Shown here: positions 10,605 through 19,868 of the stretch, one piece after another
Numbering within the stretch: position 1 is the first letter of the stretch
How the letters are laid out: every line of letters starts with the position of its first letter
Source: Pseudoalteromonas piratica
Lineage (GTDB): Bacteria > Pseudomonadota > Gammaproteobacteria > Enterobacterales > Alteromonadaceae
Direction of reading: 5' to 3'
Assembly: GCF_000788395.1 (NCBI RefSeq)
Contig: NZ_CP009888.1
Span: 800,001-864,000, forward strand
DNA: 64,000 bases
Position numbers and translations under genes: made by a program
Notes under the pieces: model-generated
What the model was told of the DNA's origin: nothing
Seen by the model: only the letters and a program-made list of their open reading frames with translations
Database searches by the model: none

Positions 10605-11003
10605 ATGCAAGTTTCGATGAACTCTAATCCATTCAATACTTCATACCAATTGAATCATCAAAGTAATACAGCTACTCATCCGCAGGAAGATAATTCAGTA
10701 ACAGCTAATAGTGTTAATGTAAGCATATCTACTAATGCACAAGCTCTATATGAAAAAGAAAACGCGCAAGCAGACGTTGGAACATTACCCTCTGACGATC
10801 AAAACATTAAAGAAACAGCTAAGGCAATAGCAGCTTATAGAGCGGTTTCAAACTTGATGGATGATAGTATTTCAATGGGGGAAGCATATTTAATTAAAAA
10901 CAATGATACTGCTCGTCAGTTTTATGTGGGAAAAAGTCAGTTGAACCATCAGGCGAATATGGCTGAAACTTACTTAAATAACATTAATAATGAACTTGAA
11001 TAA
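10605..11003 (+). CDS. Small protein of unknown function
   Basis: I do not recognise this 132-residue protein. It has a good ribosome binding site (taggagag) and is followed by ordinary intergenic DNA. The first 50 residues are polar and asparagine/serine-rich and probably unstructured (NVSISTNAQALYEKENAQ). The rest is predicted helical (TAKAIAAYRAVSNLMDDSISMGEAYLIK). There is no signal peptide or membrane helix. The S-x-x-AQALYE pattern recalls secreted or flagellar-associated small proteins, but this is only an impression. Confidence 0.7.
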   Translation: MQVSMNSNPFNTSYQLNHQSNTATHPQEDNSVTANSVNVSISTNAQALYEKENAQADVGTLPSDDQNIKETAKAIAAYRAVSNLMDDSISMGEAYLIKNNDTARQFYVGKSQLNHQANMAETYLNNINNELE

Positions 11004-11122
11004 AGCCATTTATAAAAAGCGCTGTACAACAGCCTTATCAGTTTAACTTCACACAGTATTTTACATTTTCTCTGTGAAAGTTGAGTTACAGTAACTTATG
11101 CAATTTACCAAGGAACTCGGCG

Positions 11123-11428
11123 ATGCGTAATGTTACTTTTATCCTTATACTTTCACTCTCAGGGTGCGTCGTTTTCCCTGTGAAAGACCAAGAAGCAACC
11201 CGTATTGCAAATGTGCGTTGCGAACTTTCCAGTGATAAGAAAGTTTTAAAAATAGTCGATGTTGCGAAAGCAACAAATACCTTTTATAGCGTTTCTGGCG
11301 TTGTACTCTCTCCTATACTGATTCCATTATCAGGATTACTTTCGGGTTCTTATACCTTAGTAAACAATATCTACTTTTATGGTGAGCAAAAAATCAAGTG
11401 TGATGATGCTGCTAGTGAAAGTCATTAA
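11123..11428 (+). CDS. Small lipoprotein
   Basis: This 101-residue protein begins with a short hydrophobic signal ending in the lipobox LSGC, so it is probably a lipoprotein. The start at 11123 is chosen because aagga lies eight bases upstream; a TTG start at 11081 would bury the signal. A second hydrophobic segment (about SGVVLSPILIPLSGLLSG) may sit in or near the membrane. Two other cysteines are present. The family is not recognised. Confidence 0.75.
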   Translation: MRNVTFILILSLSGCVVFPVKDQEATRIANVRCELSSDKKVLKIVDVAKATNTFYSVSGVVLSPILIPLSGLLSGSYTLVNNIYFYGEQKIKCDDAASESH

Positions 11429-11538
11429 TTAGCAGACTAAAACCGATCACTTTATGATGTTCTTAAAAACCGATTATAGTAATCAAATTAATCTGTTTTA
11501 TCTTTTTAACTGAATTTCTTAATCTATATATCAAGCCA

Positions 11539-11567
11539 ATCGGAAAAAATTAATTAATTTTTCCGAT
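11539..11567. promoter_or_regulatory. Inverted repeat in the ahpC leader
   Basis: Perfect ten-base arms (atcggaaaaa / tttttccgat) flank a nine-base AT centre, 28 bases upstream of the ahpC start. It could be an operator or an RNA hairpin. It does not match the spaced ATAG/CTAT pattern of OxyR sites that I know. Confidence 0.55.
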
Positions 11568-11595
11568 GACTAATTACATTATAGAGAGAAATATT

Positions 11596-12165
11596 ATGAG
11601 CACATCGTTAATCAATACAACTATCCAACCTTTCAACGCAATGGCATACCACAATGGTGAGTTTGTTGAAGTTTCGGAAAAAGACGTTTTAGGTAAATGG
11701 GCGGTTGTATTCTTCTACCCAGCCGACTTTACTTTTGTTTGCCCAACCGAACTTGGCGACTTAGCGGATCACTACAGCAAGTTACAAGAAATGGGTGTTG
11801 AAGTGTACTCAGTATCAACTGACACACACTTTACACACAAAGCGTGGCACGATACGTCAGACACAATTAAGAAAATCCAGTTCCCAATGATTGGCGACCC
11901 AACTGGCCGTATTACGCGCAACTTCGGTGTAATGATTGAAGAAGACGGCTTAGCACTACGCGGCACATTTGTAATCAACCCTGAAGGTGAGATTAAAGTT
12001 ATCGAAACTCACGATTTAGGTATTGGCCGTGATGCAGGTGAACTTGTTCGTAAAATCCAAGCAGCACAGTATGTTGCATCACATGACGGTGAAGTTTGTC
12101 CTGCTAAATGGCAGCCAGGTGATGAAACACTTGCTCCTTCATTAGACCTAGTTGGCAAAATCTAA
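11596..12165 (+). CDS. ahpC: Alkyl hydroperoxide reductase peroxiredoxin subunit AhpC
   Basis: This 189-residue typical two-cysteine peroxiredoxin reduces hydrogen peroxide, organic peroxides and peroxynitrite in the cytoplasm. The peroxidatic Cys49 lies in FTFVCPTE and the resolving Cys168 in EVCPAKW near the end. The length agrees with E. coli AhpC (187). The start at 11596 is preceded by agagag; an in-frame ATG at 11566 lies inside the inverted repeat and is less likely. Its reductase partner ahpF follows after a 76-base gap that holds a hairpin. Confidence 0.97.
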   Translation: MSTSLINTTIQPFNAMAYHNGEFVEVSEKDVLGKWAVVFFYPADFTFVCPTELGDLADHYSKLQEMGVEVYSVSTDTHFTHKAWHDTSDTIKKIQFPMIGDPTGRITRNFGVMIEEDGLALRGTFVINPEGEIKVIETHDLGIGRDAGELVRKIQAAQYVASHDGEVCPAKWQPGDETLAPSLDLVGKI

Positions 12166-12178
12166 CACCTCTTACCTT

Positions 12179-12200
12179 GCTGCCTGTTAGAGCAGGCAGC
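12179..12200 (+). terminator. Hairpin between ahpC and ahpF
   Basis: Eight perfect base pairs (gctgcctg / caggcagc) with a six-base loop. No T run follows, so full termination is unlikely. It may protect the 3' end of ahpC RNA or lower ahpF expression. Confidence 0.6.
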
Positions 12201-12241
12201 AATTTGGTTTACCGATTAATGTCATTTAAGGAATGATCATC

Positions 12242-13816
12242 ATGAACAGTATTTTAGATAACAATATCAAAACACAATTACAGAGCCATTTTAGCAGTAT
12301 TGTCGACCCTGTAGAGCTGGTCATTGCCTTAGATGACAGTGATAAATCACAGGAAGTAAAAGCCTTAGCACATGATCTTTTAGCGCTAAGTGAGCATTTT
12401 TTAATTCGTGAAGACGATTCAATTGCACGCAAACCAATGCTTTCAATTCGTTCACCGAAAAGAGGCACCGAAATTAATTTTGCGGGTGTGCCAATGGGCC
12501 ACGAATTTACAAGCTTAATTTTGGCACTGTTGCATACAGGGGGCGTTGCTACCAAAGCAAGTGAGCTGGAGGTGGAACAAATTAAGGGTTTGCAAAGTAC
12601 ACTTAATTTCGAAGTGTATATTTCACTGAGTTGCCAAACATGCCCAGGAGTAGTACAAGCGCTTAATACAATTGCGGCTTTAAATTCGAATGTTACGGTT
12701 ACAATGATCGATGGTGCACTGTTCCAAGGTGAAGTGTCAGAGCGCAACATTTTGGCCGTACCAAGCGTGTATTTAAATGGTGAGCTATTTAGCCAAGGTG
12801 CACTTTCACTCAGTGACATTATCAATAAACTTGATGATGGCGCAGCAGAAAAAACAGCCGAGCTGCTGTCACAAAAAGATAAATTTGATGTACTTGTAGT
12901 CGGTGGTGGGCCAGCAGGTGCCTCCGCGGCAATTTATGCGGCGCGTAAGGGCTTAAAAACAGGTATTGTAGCTGAGCGCTTTGGTGGCCAAGTGGCAGAT
13001 ACTGTTGGCATTGAAAACTTTATTTCGGTGCAAAAAACAGAAGGGCCTAAGCTGGTGGCACAGCTTGAAGAACATGTTAAAGACTATGATGTTGATATTA
13101 TTACCCAACAAAAAGCGGTTACCTTAGGTAAGTCTGGCAACGTAGAAGTCGCACTGGAAAGCGGTGCAACACTGTCCAGTAAAAGTGTGATTTTGGCAAC
13201 AGGAGCACGCTGGCGTGAAATGAATGTACCGGGCGAACAAGAATATCGTGGTAAAGGTGTTGCTTACTGCCCGCACTGTGATGGTCCGTTATTTAAAGGC
13301 AAAAAAGTGGCAGTGATTGGTGGTGGTAACTCAGGCATCGAGGCCGCGATCGATTTAGCTAATATTGTTGAGCATGTTACCGTATTGGAGTTTGCTGATA
13401 CGTTACGTGCCGATGAAGTGCTGATCAAAAAGGCCAACAGCCTAGGTAATATTGAAATTATTAAAAGTGCACAAACCACTGAAGTTATCGGTGACGGTAC
13501 ACGAGTAACTGGCCTAAATTATACGGATCGTGCCTCTGGCGACGAACATAGCCTTTCCCTTGCCGGTATTTTTGTGCAAATAGGCTTAATTCCAAATACA
13601 GAGTTTTTAAAAGGCAGTATCGAATTAACTCCTTTTGGCGAGATTGTTATTGATGACAAAGGCGCTACATCAATGCCAGGTGTATATGCTGCTGGTGATG
13701 CGACAACCACACCATTTAAACAAATTATTATTGCAATGGGCAGTGGTGCAACAGCAAGTTTAGGCGCATTTGATTATTTAATTCGCCATGCTGATGGTAC
13801 GCAGCAAGTAGCATAG
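12242..13816 (+). CDS. ahpF: Alkyl hydroperoxide reductase flavoprotein subunit AhpF
   Basis: This 524-residue NADH-dependent disulfide reductase recycles AhpC. The N-terminal double thioredoxin fold has the CQTC centre at 131-134. The FAD domain starts at about 215 ([12 protein letters not shown]). The second redox pair, CPHC, is at 343-346, followed by the NAD-binding [10 protein letters not shown]. All four cysteines are present. The start at 12242 follows aagga at nine bases; the ATG at 12233 touches the binding site. The length agrees with E. coli AhpF (521). Confidence 0.97.
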   Translation: MNSILDNNIKTQLQSHFSSIVDPVELVIALDDSDKSQEVKALAHDLLALSEHFLIREDDSIARKPMLSIRSPKRGTEINFAGVPMGHEFTSLILALLHTGGVATKASELEVEQIKGLQSTLNFEVYISLSCQTCPGVVQALNTIAALNSNVTVTMIDGALFQGEVSERNILAVPSVYLNGELFSQGALSLSDIINKLDDGAAEKTAELLSQKDKFDVLVVGGGPAGASAAIYAARKGLKTGIVAERFGGQVADTVGIENFISVQKTEGPKLVAQLEEHVKDYDVDIITQQKAVTLGKSGNVEVALESGATLSSKSVILATGARWREMNVPGEQEYRGKGVAYCPHCDGPLFKGKKVAVIGGGNSGIEAAIDLANIVEHVTVLEFADTLRADEVLIKKANSLGNIEIIKSAQTTEVIGDGTRVTGLNYTDRASGDEHSLSLAGIFVQIGLIPNTEFLKGSIELTPFGEIVIDDKGATSMPGVYAAGDATTTPFKQIIIAMGSGATASLGAFDYLIRHADGTQQVA

Positions 13817-13828
13817 TTTATCCCTTAT

Positions 13829-14017
13829 ACATAATACGCCCACTATTATGTGCAAAGCCGCTGATCATTAGATTGGCGGCTTTTTTGTTAATCATTATCG
13901 CTATGGGCTTTACTGTAGCTGTAAGTTGTTTAAGCTCATTCCTTCAACACAATACGACCGTTATTAACTGTACCGCCGCTGATTAGTTTGAATAACAGCT
14001 TTTTTGTTAATAATCCG
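13829..14017. repeat. Two diverged copies of a terminator-like element
   Basis: Two stretches of about 70 bases (13829-13900 and 13947-14017) share acanaatacg at the left and a gccgctgat ... gcttttttgttaat end. The first contains a solid terminator stem (aaagccgc / gcggcttt, 13854-13886) for ahpF. The stem of the second is degraded. The remainder of the 300-base gap holds no gene that I can see. Confidence 0.6.
13854..13886 (+). terminator. Terminator of ahpCF
   Basis: Eight-base-pair stem (aaagccgc / gcggcttt) followed by a T run. Confidence 0.8.
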
Positions 14018-14122
14018 TTAATCACCGAATTTAACCTTTAATCATTTTTACGTGGTTATATTGCGTTCACTTTACTTAGACTGGCTGATGAAATATTGGC
14101 AATTACAAAAAAGAGAACGCAA

Positions 14123-14998
14123 ATGTTATCAATAACAGGGTTATCAAAAACGTACGACAACGGTGTAAAAGCACTGAATAATGTAAATCTCGAAGTGCCA
14201 AAAGGCATGTTTGGTTTATTAGGGCCAAATGGTGCAGGTAAATCATCATTGATGCGCACTATCGCAACACTTCAAACGGCAGATGCTGGTCAAATTACCT
14301 TTGATGGTATTGATGTATTCAATGATCCGCAAAGTTTACGTAAACGCCTAGGTTATCTACCACAAGATTTTGGTGTGTATCCACGTATTAGTGCGTATGA
14401 ATTACTTGATCATATGGCGATTTTAAAAGGCTTAGAAAGTAAAGGTGAACGTAAGGAAGCTGTTGAAGGTTTATTGGCGCACACTAATTTATTCCAGCAT
14501 CGTAAAAAAGCGGTAAGCGGTTTTTCTGGTGGTATGCGTCAGCGTTTTGGTATTGCACAAGCACTGCTAGGTGATCCTGATTTAATTATTGTGGACGAGC
14601 CAACAGCGGGCCTTGACCCTGAAGAGCGAAACCGTTTTCACAACTTATTAGTAAGCCTAGGTGAAGAAAAAGCCATCATTTTATCAACGCACATCGTAGA
14701 AGATGTATCTGAACTTTGCCCAAATATGGCAGTGTTAGCATCGGGTCAAATTTTACTAGAGGGTAACCCAATAGCGCTTACCGATCAGCTAAATGGTCAG
14801 ATTTGGAAAAAATCGGTATCGCTTGATGAAGCACAGGAAATTGAATCGTCTATGCCACTTATTTCAAAGCGCTTATTTGCTGGTAAAACCATTGTGCATG
14901 TAATGGCTGAAAACCAACCTGAAGGTTTTGATGCAGCACCGGCTAACTTAGAAGATGTTTATTTCTCAACGCTACTGCAACACCGAAATGCAGCGTAA
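14123..14998 (+). CDS. ABC transporter ATP-binding protein
   Basis: This 291-residue ATPase of the ABC-2 export type has Walker A GPNGAGKSS at 34-42, Q-loop Gln81, signature FSGGM at 134-138, Walker B LIIVDEP and the switch histidine in LSTHIVEDV. The start at 14123 follows aagagaac and fits the normal N-terminus. The partner membrane protein begins nine bases after its stop, and the two must form one transporter. The substrate is unknown. Confidence 0.93.
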   Translation: MLSITGLSKTYDNGVKALNNVNLEVPKGMFGLLGPNGAGKSSLMRTIATLQTADAGQITFDGIDVFNDPQSLRKRLGYLPQDFGVYPRISAYELLDHMAILKGLESKGERKEAVEGLLAHTNLFQHRKKAVSGFSGGMRQRFGIAQALLGDPDLIIVDEPTAGLDPEERNRFHNLLVSLGEEKAIILSTHIVEDVSELCPNMAVLASGQILLEGNPIALTDQLNGQIWKKSVSLDEAQEIESSMPLISKRLFAGKTIVHVMAENQPEGFDAAPANLEDVYFSTLLQHRNAA

Positions 14999-15007
14999 GG
15001 AGGCGAT

Positions 15008-18000
15008 ATGTTTTTAAAAATGCTCGCCTTCGAGTGGCGCTACTTTACTCGACAACCTTCGTTTATTGTTACGAGCAGTATTTTCTTTCTACTGACGTTT
15101 TTTGCGACTGTATCTGAAAATGTGCAAATTGGCGGTGGCGGTAATGTGGTTTATAACGGCCCATTCTCTATCGCACAAACACTACTAATATTGGGCTTTT
15201 TTGCCATCTTTTTGGTGGTGAACTTTGTTGCAAGCACGGCAACCCGTAATGAAAGCTCTAAAATGGCGGAGATTTTATATTCCAAGCCAATAAACCCTGT
15301 TAGCTATCAGCTAGGGCGCTTTTTTGGCTCATTTGCCGTGGTATTAACTGTATTTGCGTTTGTGCCGCTGGGTATTTTTTTGGGTACTACACTGGGTGCA
15401 GCTGCAGGATGGGTTGATGTTGAGCGACTAGGGCCAACGGTATTTAGTCATTACTTCACTGCTTTTTTCTACTTATCGGTACCTACTTTATTAGTACTCG
15501 CCTGTATATTTTACGCGATTGCTATTCGCTTCCGCTCAATGATGGGTGTGTATTTAAGTGCTGTAGCGCTCTTTATTGGTTATAACGTGGCAGTGCAATT
15601 TGCCGGTGAGCCTGCATATCGAGAATTAGCCGCATTAATTGACCCATTTGGTTACAGTGCTTTTGCTGAAGTAACCCGTTACTGGACAATGCATGAGAAG
15701 AATAATTCTGCAATTGAGTTAAGCGGTGTACTAATGCAAAACCGCGTAATTTGGCTGGTGGCAGCGATTGCTATTTTGGCGTTGTTTGGCGGCTTTAAAC
15801 GTGGTTTAACTCTGACTAAAGTAAAAGCAAAAAAAGCTGAAAAATCAGCTGTAAATGATAGTTTCACATCAGCACTTGCAAACCGTATTAACATTAAAAA
15901 TAGCCCGCGAATCAATACCCTTGCTCATCTCAAAACACGTACGCTTTTTGAAGTGAAACAAGTGATTTTTAGCGCGCCATTTTTGATTTTAGGTCTAATT
16001 ACCTGCTTTATGTTAATGGCGCCTCTATTTGACCCACAAGGCATGTTTGGCACGCCTAATTGGCCATTAACTCAAACTATGGTGCAATTAGTGGCTGGCT
16101 CTACCGGTTTATTGATGCTGGTGATATTAGCTTACTACAGTGCAGAAGTTGTTTGGCGTGAACGCAACTCAGGTATGGGCGATATCATTGATAGTATGCC
16201 TGTAAACAACATTACCTTTTGGTTATCTAAATTCATTGCAATAGCACTTGTTTTCGTACTGCTATATAGCTTTGGTACGTTTGTTACAGTCGCTAACCAA
16301 GCACTTAAAGGCTACACCAACTTTGAATTATCACAGTATGCATTCCGTTTAGGTTATATCAACCTGGTTCCATTGATGATGACAGTGGTTATGGCATTCT
16401 TCCTTCAAGTAATTAGCCCTAACAAATATGTCGGTATGCTTTTGTTTATGGTGTACATCATTGGAACATTAGTGCTTTCTAACTTTGGCTTTAGTCATCC
16501 AATGTGGCAATTTGCCGATGCGCCAAGCGTGCCTTATTCAGACATTAACCAATATGGTCACTTCTTAACAGCGCATAATTGGTTTATGTTGTATTGGTTA
16601 GGTGCAAGTTTAGTCTTAGGTGCATTGAGCTATGCGCTTTGGCATCGCGGCCCTGAGCAACCACTTAAAGCACGTATCAAGTTAGTACCTTATTATTTAG
16701 GTGCTTATGGTAAAGCGACCGTTGCAGCTGGTTTAATTATCTTTATTGCCAGTGGTAGTTACATTTACCAAAACACTCGAGTATTACATGTTTATCAAGA
16801 GCAGGATGATTATGAACTTGAGCAAGCAGGCTATGAAAAAGCGTATGTTCAGCACAAAGAAGATAATATTCCGGTAATTACTAAGGTAAATATCAACGCG
16901 GATATTTTCCCTGAAGCACGTAAAATCGAAGCAACCGCCAATATTGAATTTACCAATGTGGGCGATACGGCGATTGAGAAGTTTATGGTGCATAAACCGC
17001 GTTATACCGAACAGTACTCAGTAGAGTTAGCTGGTGGCGCGTTAGGTGAATTAGATAAAACCTACAGCCTTGCATGGTTTACTTTTGATAAGCCTCTTCA
17101 GCCAGGTGAAACGCGCAGCGGTAAGTTAAGTGTAGTGCGTGAACATAAAGGCTTTAGAGCAGGCAATGAGGACTTTACGTTATTGAATAATGGTACCTTT
17201 ATTAACAACGGTGATTTATTACCTCACTTCGGTTACTACGAAGGCTACCAAATCGTTGACCGCCATAAACGTCGCAAACATGGTTTAGAGCCATTAGAGC
17301 GTGCCAATAAATTAGAAGACGACCGTTACTACAATGAAAGCTTCTTTGGTAAAGGTACAGGCTTTATCGACTTCGAGGCGACCATTTCAACGTCGGAAGA
17401 TCAGTTTGCAATTGCACCGGGTTATTTAACTGAAGAACGAGTAGAGAATGGCCGCCGTATTTTCCATTACCAAATGGATGCGCCTATGGTGAACTTCTAC
17501 TCAATTATGTCTGCGCGTTTAGAGGCGAAAAAGGAAAACTATAACGGGATTGATATCGAGATTTACTATCATAAAACGCATGATATGAATGTGGATCGTA
17601 TGATTGAATCAGTGAAAGACTCGATTGACTACTTCACCGAAGCGTTTGGCCCTTACCAGCATAAACAAATGCGCATTATTGAGTTTCCTGGTTACCGCTC
17701 ATTTGCACAGAGCTTTGCCAATACAGTGCCGTATTCAGAAGAAATTGGTTTTATTACTGACTTACGTGATCCTGAAAACATTGACCCTGTTTACTATGTA
17801 ACAGCACACGAAGTGGCTCACCAATGGTGGGGGCACCAAGTAGGCGCGGCAAATGTACAAGGTAGCGCAATTATCTCTGAAGCCTTATCGCAATACAGCG
17901 CGTTAATGGTAATGGAAAAGAAATATGGTCCTGAGAAAATCCGTAAGTTCTTAAAATACGAGCTAGACCGCTACTTACGTGGCCGTACTACCGAAGCACT

Positions 18001-18592
18001 GGAAGAAATGCCATTTATGCGCAGTGAAAACCAGCAGTACATTCACTATCGTAAAGGCTCTGTGGTAATGATGTCGTTAAAAGACCGTCTAGGCGAAGAG
18101 CGTTTAAACAAAGCTTTGAAAGATTTCTTAGCGGAATTTAAGTATCAGAGCACGCCTTACCCAACAACGCTTGATTTAATGGCATACATTTCACAAGATG
18201 CAAATGACAGCGAAAAGCAGTTTGTAAGTAACTTGTTTGAGCATATTAGCTTATACGATTTAAAAACAACGGAAGTTGCAGTTGCTGAACAGCAAGATGA
18301 AAATGGATTCTACACAGTAACACTCACCATTGATGCTAAGCTAAACCGCGCTGACAGCAAAGGTAAAGAAACCGAAGTACAGTTTAGCGATAAAGTCGAT
18401 ATTGGCTTATTCAGCGCTGATCCTGAAGATTTATCAGCAGATAACACCGTACTTTACTTACAAAAGCACAATATTAAATCGGGTGAAAACATTATTGAAC
18501 TGAAAGTAAAAGAGTTACCTAAGTTCGCCGGTGTTGACCCATTTGTGAAGCTAATCGACCGCGACAGCGGGGATAATATTAAGAAGCTTTAA
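15008..18592 (+). CDS. ABC-2 permease fused to M1-family aminopeptidase
   Basis: This is a 1194-residue fusion. About the first 590 residues contain many membrane helices in two ABC-2 permease-like halves (near 18-270 and 310-590). The remainder is an exported M1 metallopeptidase domain with HEVAH at 934-938, tryptophans directly after it, and the second zinc-binding glutamate at about 958. It forms a unit with the ATPase just upstream. The topology implies that the peptidase faces the periplasm, so the complex may couple export or import of peptides to trimming. The architecture is known in marine Gammaproteobacteria and Bacteroidetes, but the substrate is not established. Confidence 0.9.
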   Translation: MFLKMLAFEWRYFTRQPSFIVTSSIFFLLTFFATVSENVQIGGGGNVVYNGPFSIAQTLLILGFFAIFLVVNFVASTATRNESSKMAEILYSKPINPVSYQLGRFFGSFAVVLTVFAFVPLGIFLGTTLGAAAGWVDVERLGPTVFSHYFTAFFYLSVPTLLVLACIFYAIAIRFRSMMGVYLSAVALFIGYNVAVQFAGEPAYRELAALIDPFGYSAFAEVTRYWTMHEKNNSAIELSGVLMQNRVIWLVAAIAILALFGGFKRGLTLTKVKAKKAEKSAVNDSFTSALANRINIKNSPRINTLAHLKTRTLFEVKQVIFSAPFLILGLITCFMLMAPLFDPQGMFGTPNWPLTQTMVQLVAGSTGLLMLVILAYYSAEVVWRERNSGMGDIIDSMPVNNITFWLSKFIAIALVFVLLYSFGTFVTVANQALKGYTNFELSQYAFRLGYINLVPLMMTVVMAFFLQVISPNKYVGMLLFMVYIIGTLVLSNFGFSHPMWQFADAPSVPYSDINQYGHFLTAHNWFMLYWLGASLVLGALSYALWHRGPEQPLKARIKLVPYYLGAYGKATVAAGLIIFIASGSYIYQNTRVLHVYQEQDDYELEQAGYEKAYVQHKEDNIPVITKVNINADIFPEARKIEATANIEFTNVGDTAIEKFMVHKPRYTEQYSVELAGGALGELDKTYSLAWFTFDKPLQPGETRSGKLSVVREHKGFRAGNEDFTLLNNGTFINNGDLLPHFGYYEGYQIVDRHKRRKHGLEPLERANKLEDDRYYNESFFGKGTGFIDFEATISTSEDQFAIAPGYLTEERVENGRRIFHYQMDAPMVNFYSIMSARLEAKKENYNGIDIEIYYHKTHDMNVDRMIESVKDSIDYFTEAFGPYQHKQMRIIEFPGYRSFAQSFANTVPYSEEIGFITDLRDPENIDPVYYVTAHEVAHQWWGHQVGAANVQGSAIISEALSQYSALMVMEKKYGPEKIRKFLKYELDRYLRGRTTEALEEMPFMRSENQQYIHYRKGSVVMMSLKDRLGEERLNKALKDFLAEFKYQSTPYPTTLDLMAYISQDANDSEKQFVSNLFEHISLYDLKTTEVAVAEQQDENGFYTVTLTIDAKLNRADSKGKETEVQFSDKVDIGLFSADPEDLSADNTVLYLQKHNIKSGENIIELKVKELPKFAGVDPFVKLIDRDSGDNIKKL

Positions 18593-18617
18593 TACTTATA
18601 ATTCATATGTACTTACC

Positions 18618-18650
18618 AAGCCTTATCAGTTTTGCTGATAAGGCTTTTTA
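18618..18650 (+). terminator. Terminator after ABC/M1 operon
   Basis: A twelve-base-pair stem (aagccttatcag / ctgataaggctt) with a five-base loop and a T run. Confidence 0.93.
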
Positions 18651-18714
18651 GTTTACTTGAATAACGTTATCCCGTAGTTTGGATTAACTTCTACTTTGAA
18701 CATAAAGGGAAATT

Positions 18715-19854
18715 ATGCGCTTTTTAATATGTTATCTAATGCTTGGCTTTTCATTTCTGAGTACATCTCTTAAAGCTGAACAAGTAGTACTGACAATTGC
18801 AGACCAGCGGTTTGAGCAACCATTGGAATTTAATGTGCAGTTGCCAAAAAGCTATTCGCAAAAACAAAACAAACGCTATGTGCTGATGTTTGACTTTCAC
18901 CCTAATGCCAAAAATTACTTACCGGGTATGCATGATTGGATGAGTCATAATGGTGAATGGCCTTGGTTAGAAACCATTATTGTGACGCCTGCATACGGTA
19001 ATCCGGTAGGGCGGTTATTTGATGCTACAGGCAAAACAACGCCTTTACTCGATTTTTTTGAAGCCCAATTAGTGCCAGAAATTGATAAACAATACCGTAC
19101 TAACGGCTTTCGCATTTTTAGTGGCTTTCGGGTGAATGGTTCGGTGGTGCTTTCAAGCTTAGTGAATAAACCGAACTTGTTTAATGCACATATTGTAATT
19201 AGCCCTGAGCTCACGCCTAAGCGTGTCAATATTTTAAAGGACTATGGTAAGAAATTAGCCAAGCTAAATAATAAACCGCGTTATTTACTGTTTACTCATG
19301 GCGAAACCATAAAAGAAGATCATCAACAGCATAGATATTCACAATTAAAAGAAGAAATTAGTGCAAACGCACCTGCATCATTACAATGGCAATATCAAAA
19401 TTATAAAGCGCATTATTTTATGTCGTTGCCGGTGTTATCTACTGCGTATGGCATAGAGCAGATCTTTGATGAGATTCATAACGGTTTGGCGCCTGAATCC
19501 CAAATAGCTAAGCAAGGTGTGGAAGCTATTGTTGGTCATTATAAGCGTCTATCAACTGAAAAGTTTGGTTTTGAAGTATCACCTAAATCGTCAATTAATG
19601 CACTGGGATTTCACTTGTTGGAAACGTCGCCAGAGCAAGCGATAAAGGTATTTAACCAAGCATTAGCGCTTTATCCGCAAGATGCATACGCTTATCACCA
19701 CTTAGCCAAGGCTTATGTGCAAAGTAATAAATTGGCAAAAGCCATTGAGTTGCAAGAAAAGGCGGTGAGTCTTGCCGCTAATATGCTCACTTGGCATAAA
19801 AAGCGACAAGCAAGCTATTTGGCTGAACTTAAGGCACAGGCGCAAGCACTATAA
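18715..19854 (+). CDS. Exported esterase-like protein lacking the catalytic serine, with TPR tail
   Basis: This 379-residue protein starts with a signal peptide (1 to about 22). Its middle part resembles the putative esterase family (IroE/Fes/esterase D type alpha/beta hydrolases): RYVLMFDFHPNA, LVPEIDKQYRT and LFNAHIVISPEL. The usual nucleophile elbow G-x-S-x-G reads GFRVNG, with Arg139 where serine is expected. The histidine region HYFMSLP remains. Residues 300-375 look like two tetratricopeptide repeats (QAIKVFNQALALYPQDAYAY). It may be a binding protein rather than an enzyme. The FAH gene follows after 14 bases. Confidence 0.78.
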   Translation: MRFLICYLMLGFSFLSTSLKAEQVVLTIADQRFEQPLEFNVQLPKSYSQKQNKRYVLMFDFHPNAKNYLPGMHDWMSHNGEWPWLETIIVTPAYGNPVGRLFDATGKTTPLLDFFEAQLVPEIDKQYRTNGFRIFSGFRVNGSVVLSSLVNKPNLFNAHIVISPELTPKRVNILKDYGKKLAKLNNKPRYLLFTHGETIKEDHQQHRYSQLKEEISANAPASLQWQYQNYKAHYFMSLPVLSTAYGIEQIFDEIHNGLAPESQIAKQGVEAIVGHYKRLSTEKFGFEVSPKSSINALGFHLLETSPEQAIKVFNQALALYPQDAYAYHHLAKAYVQSNKLAKAIELQEKAVSLAANMLTWHKKRQASYLAELKAQAQAL

Positions 19855-19868
19855 AAAGGTATTTTTAA

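Noticed and set aside
11566..11568. ATG as the start of ahpC
   Set aside because: It lies in the inverted repeat and lacks a ribosome binding site; 11596 gives the usual AhpC N-terminus.
12226..12825. 199-residue open frame antisense to ahpF
   Set aside because: It mirrors the coding frame of ahpF and has a low-complexity composition; no ribosome binding site.
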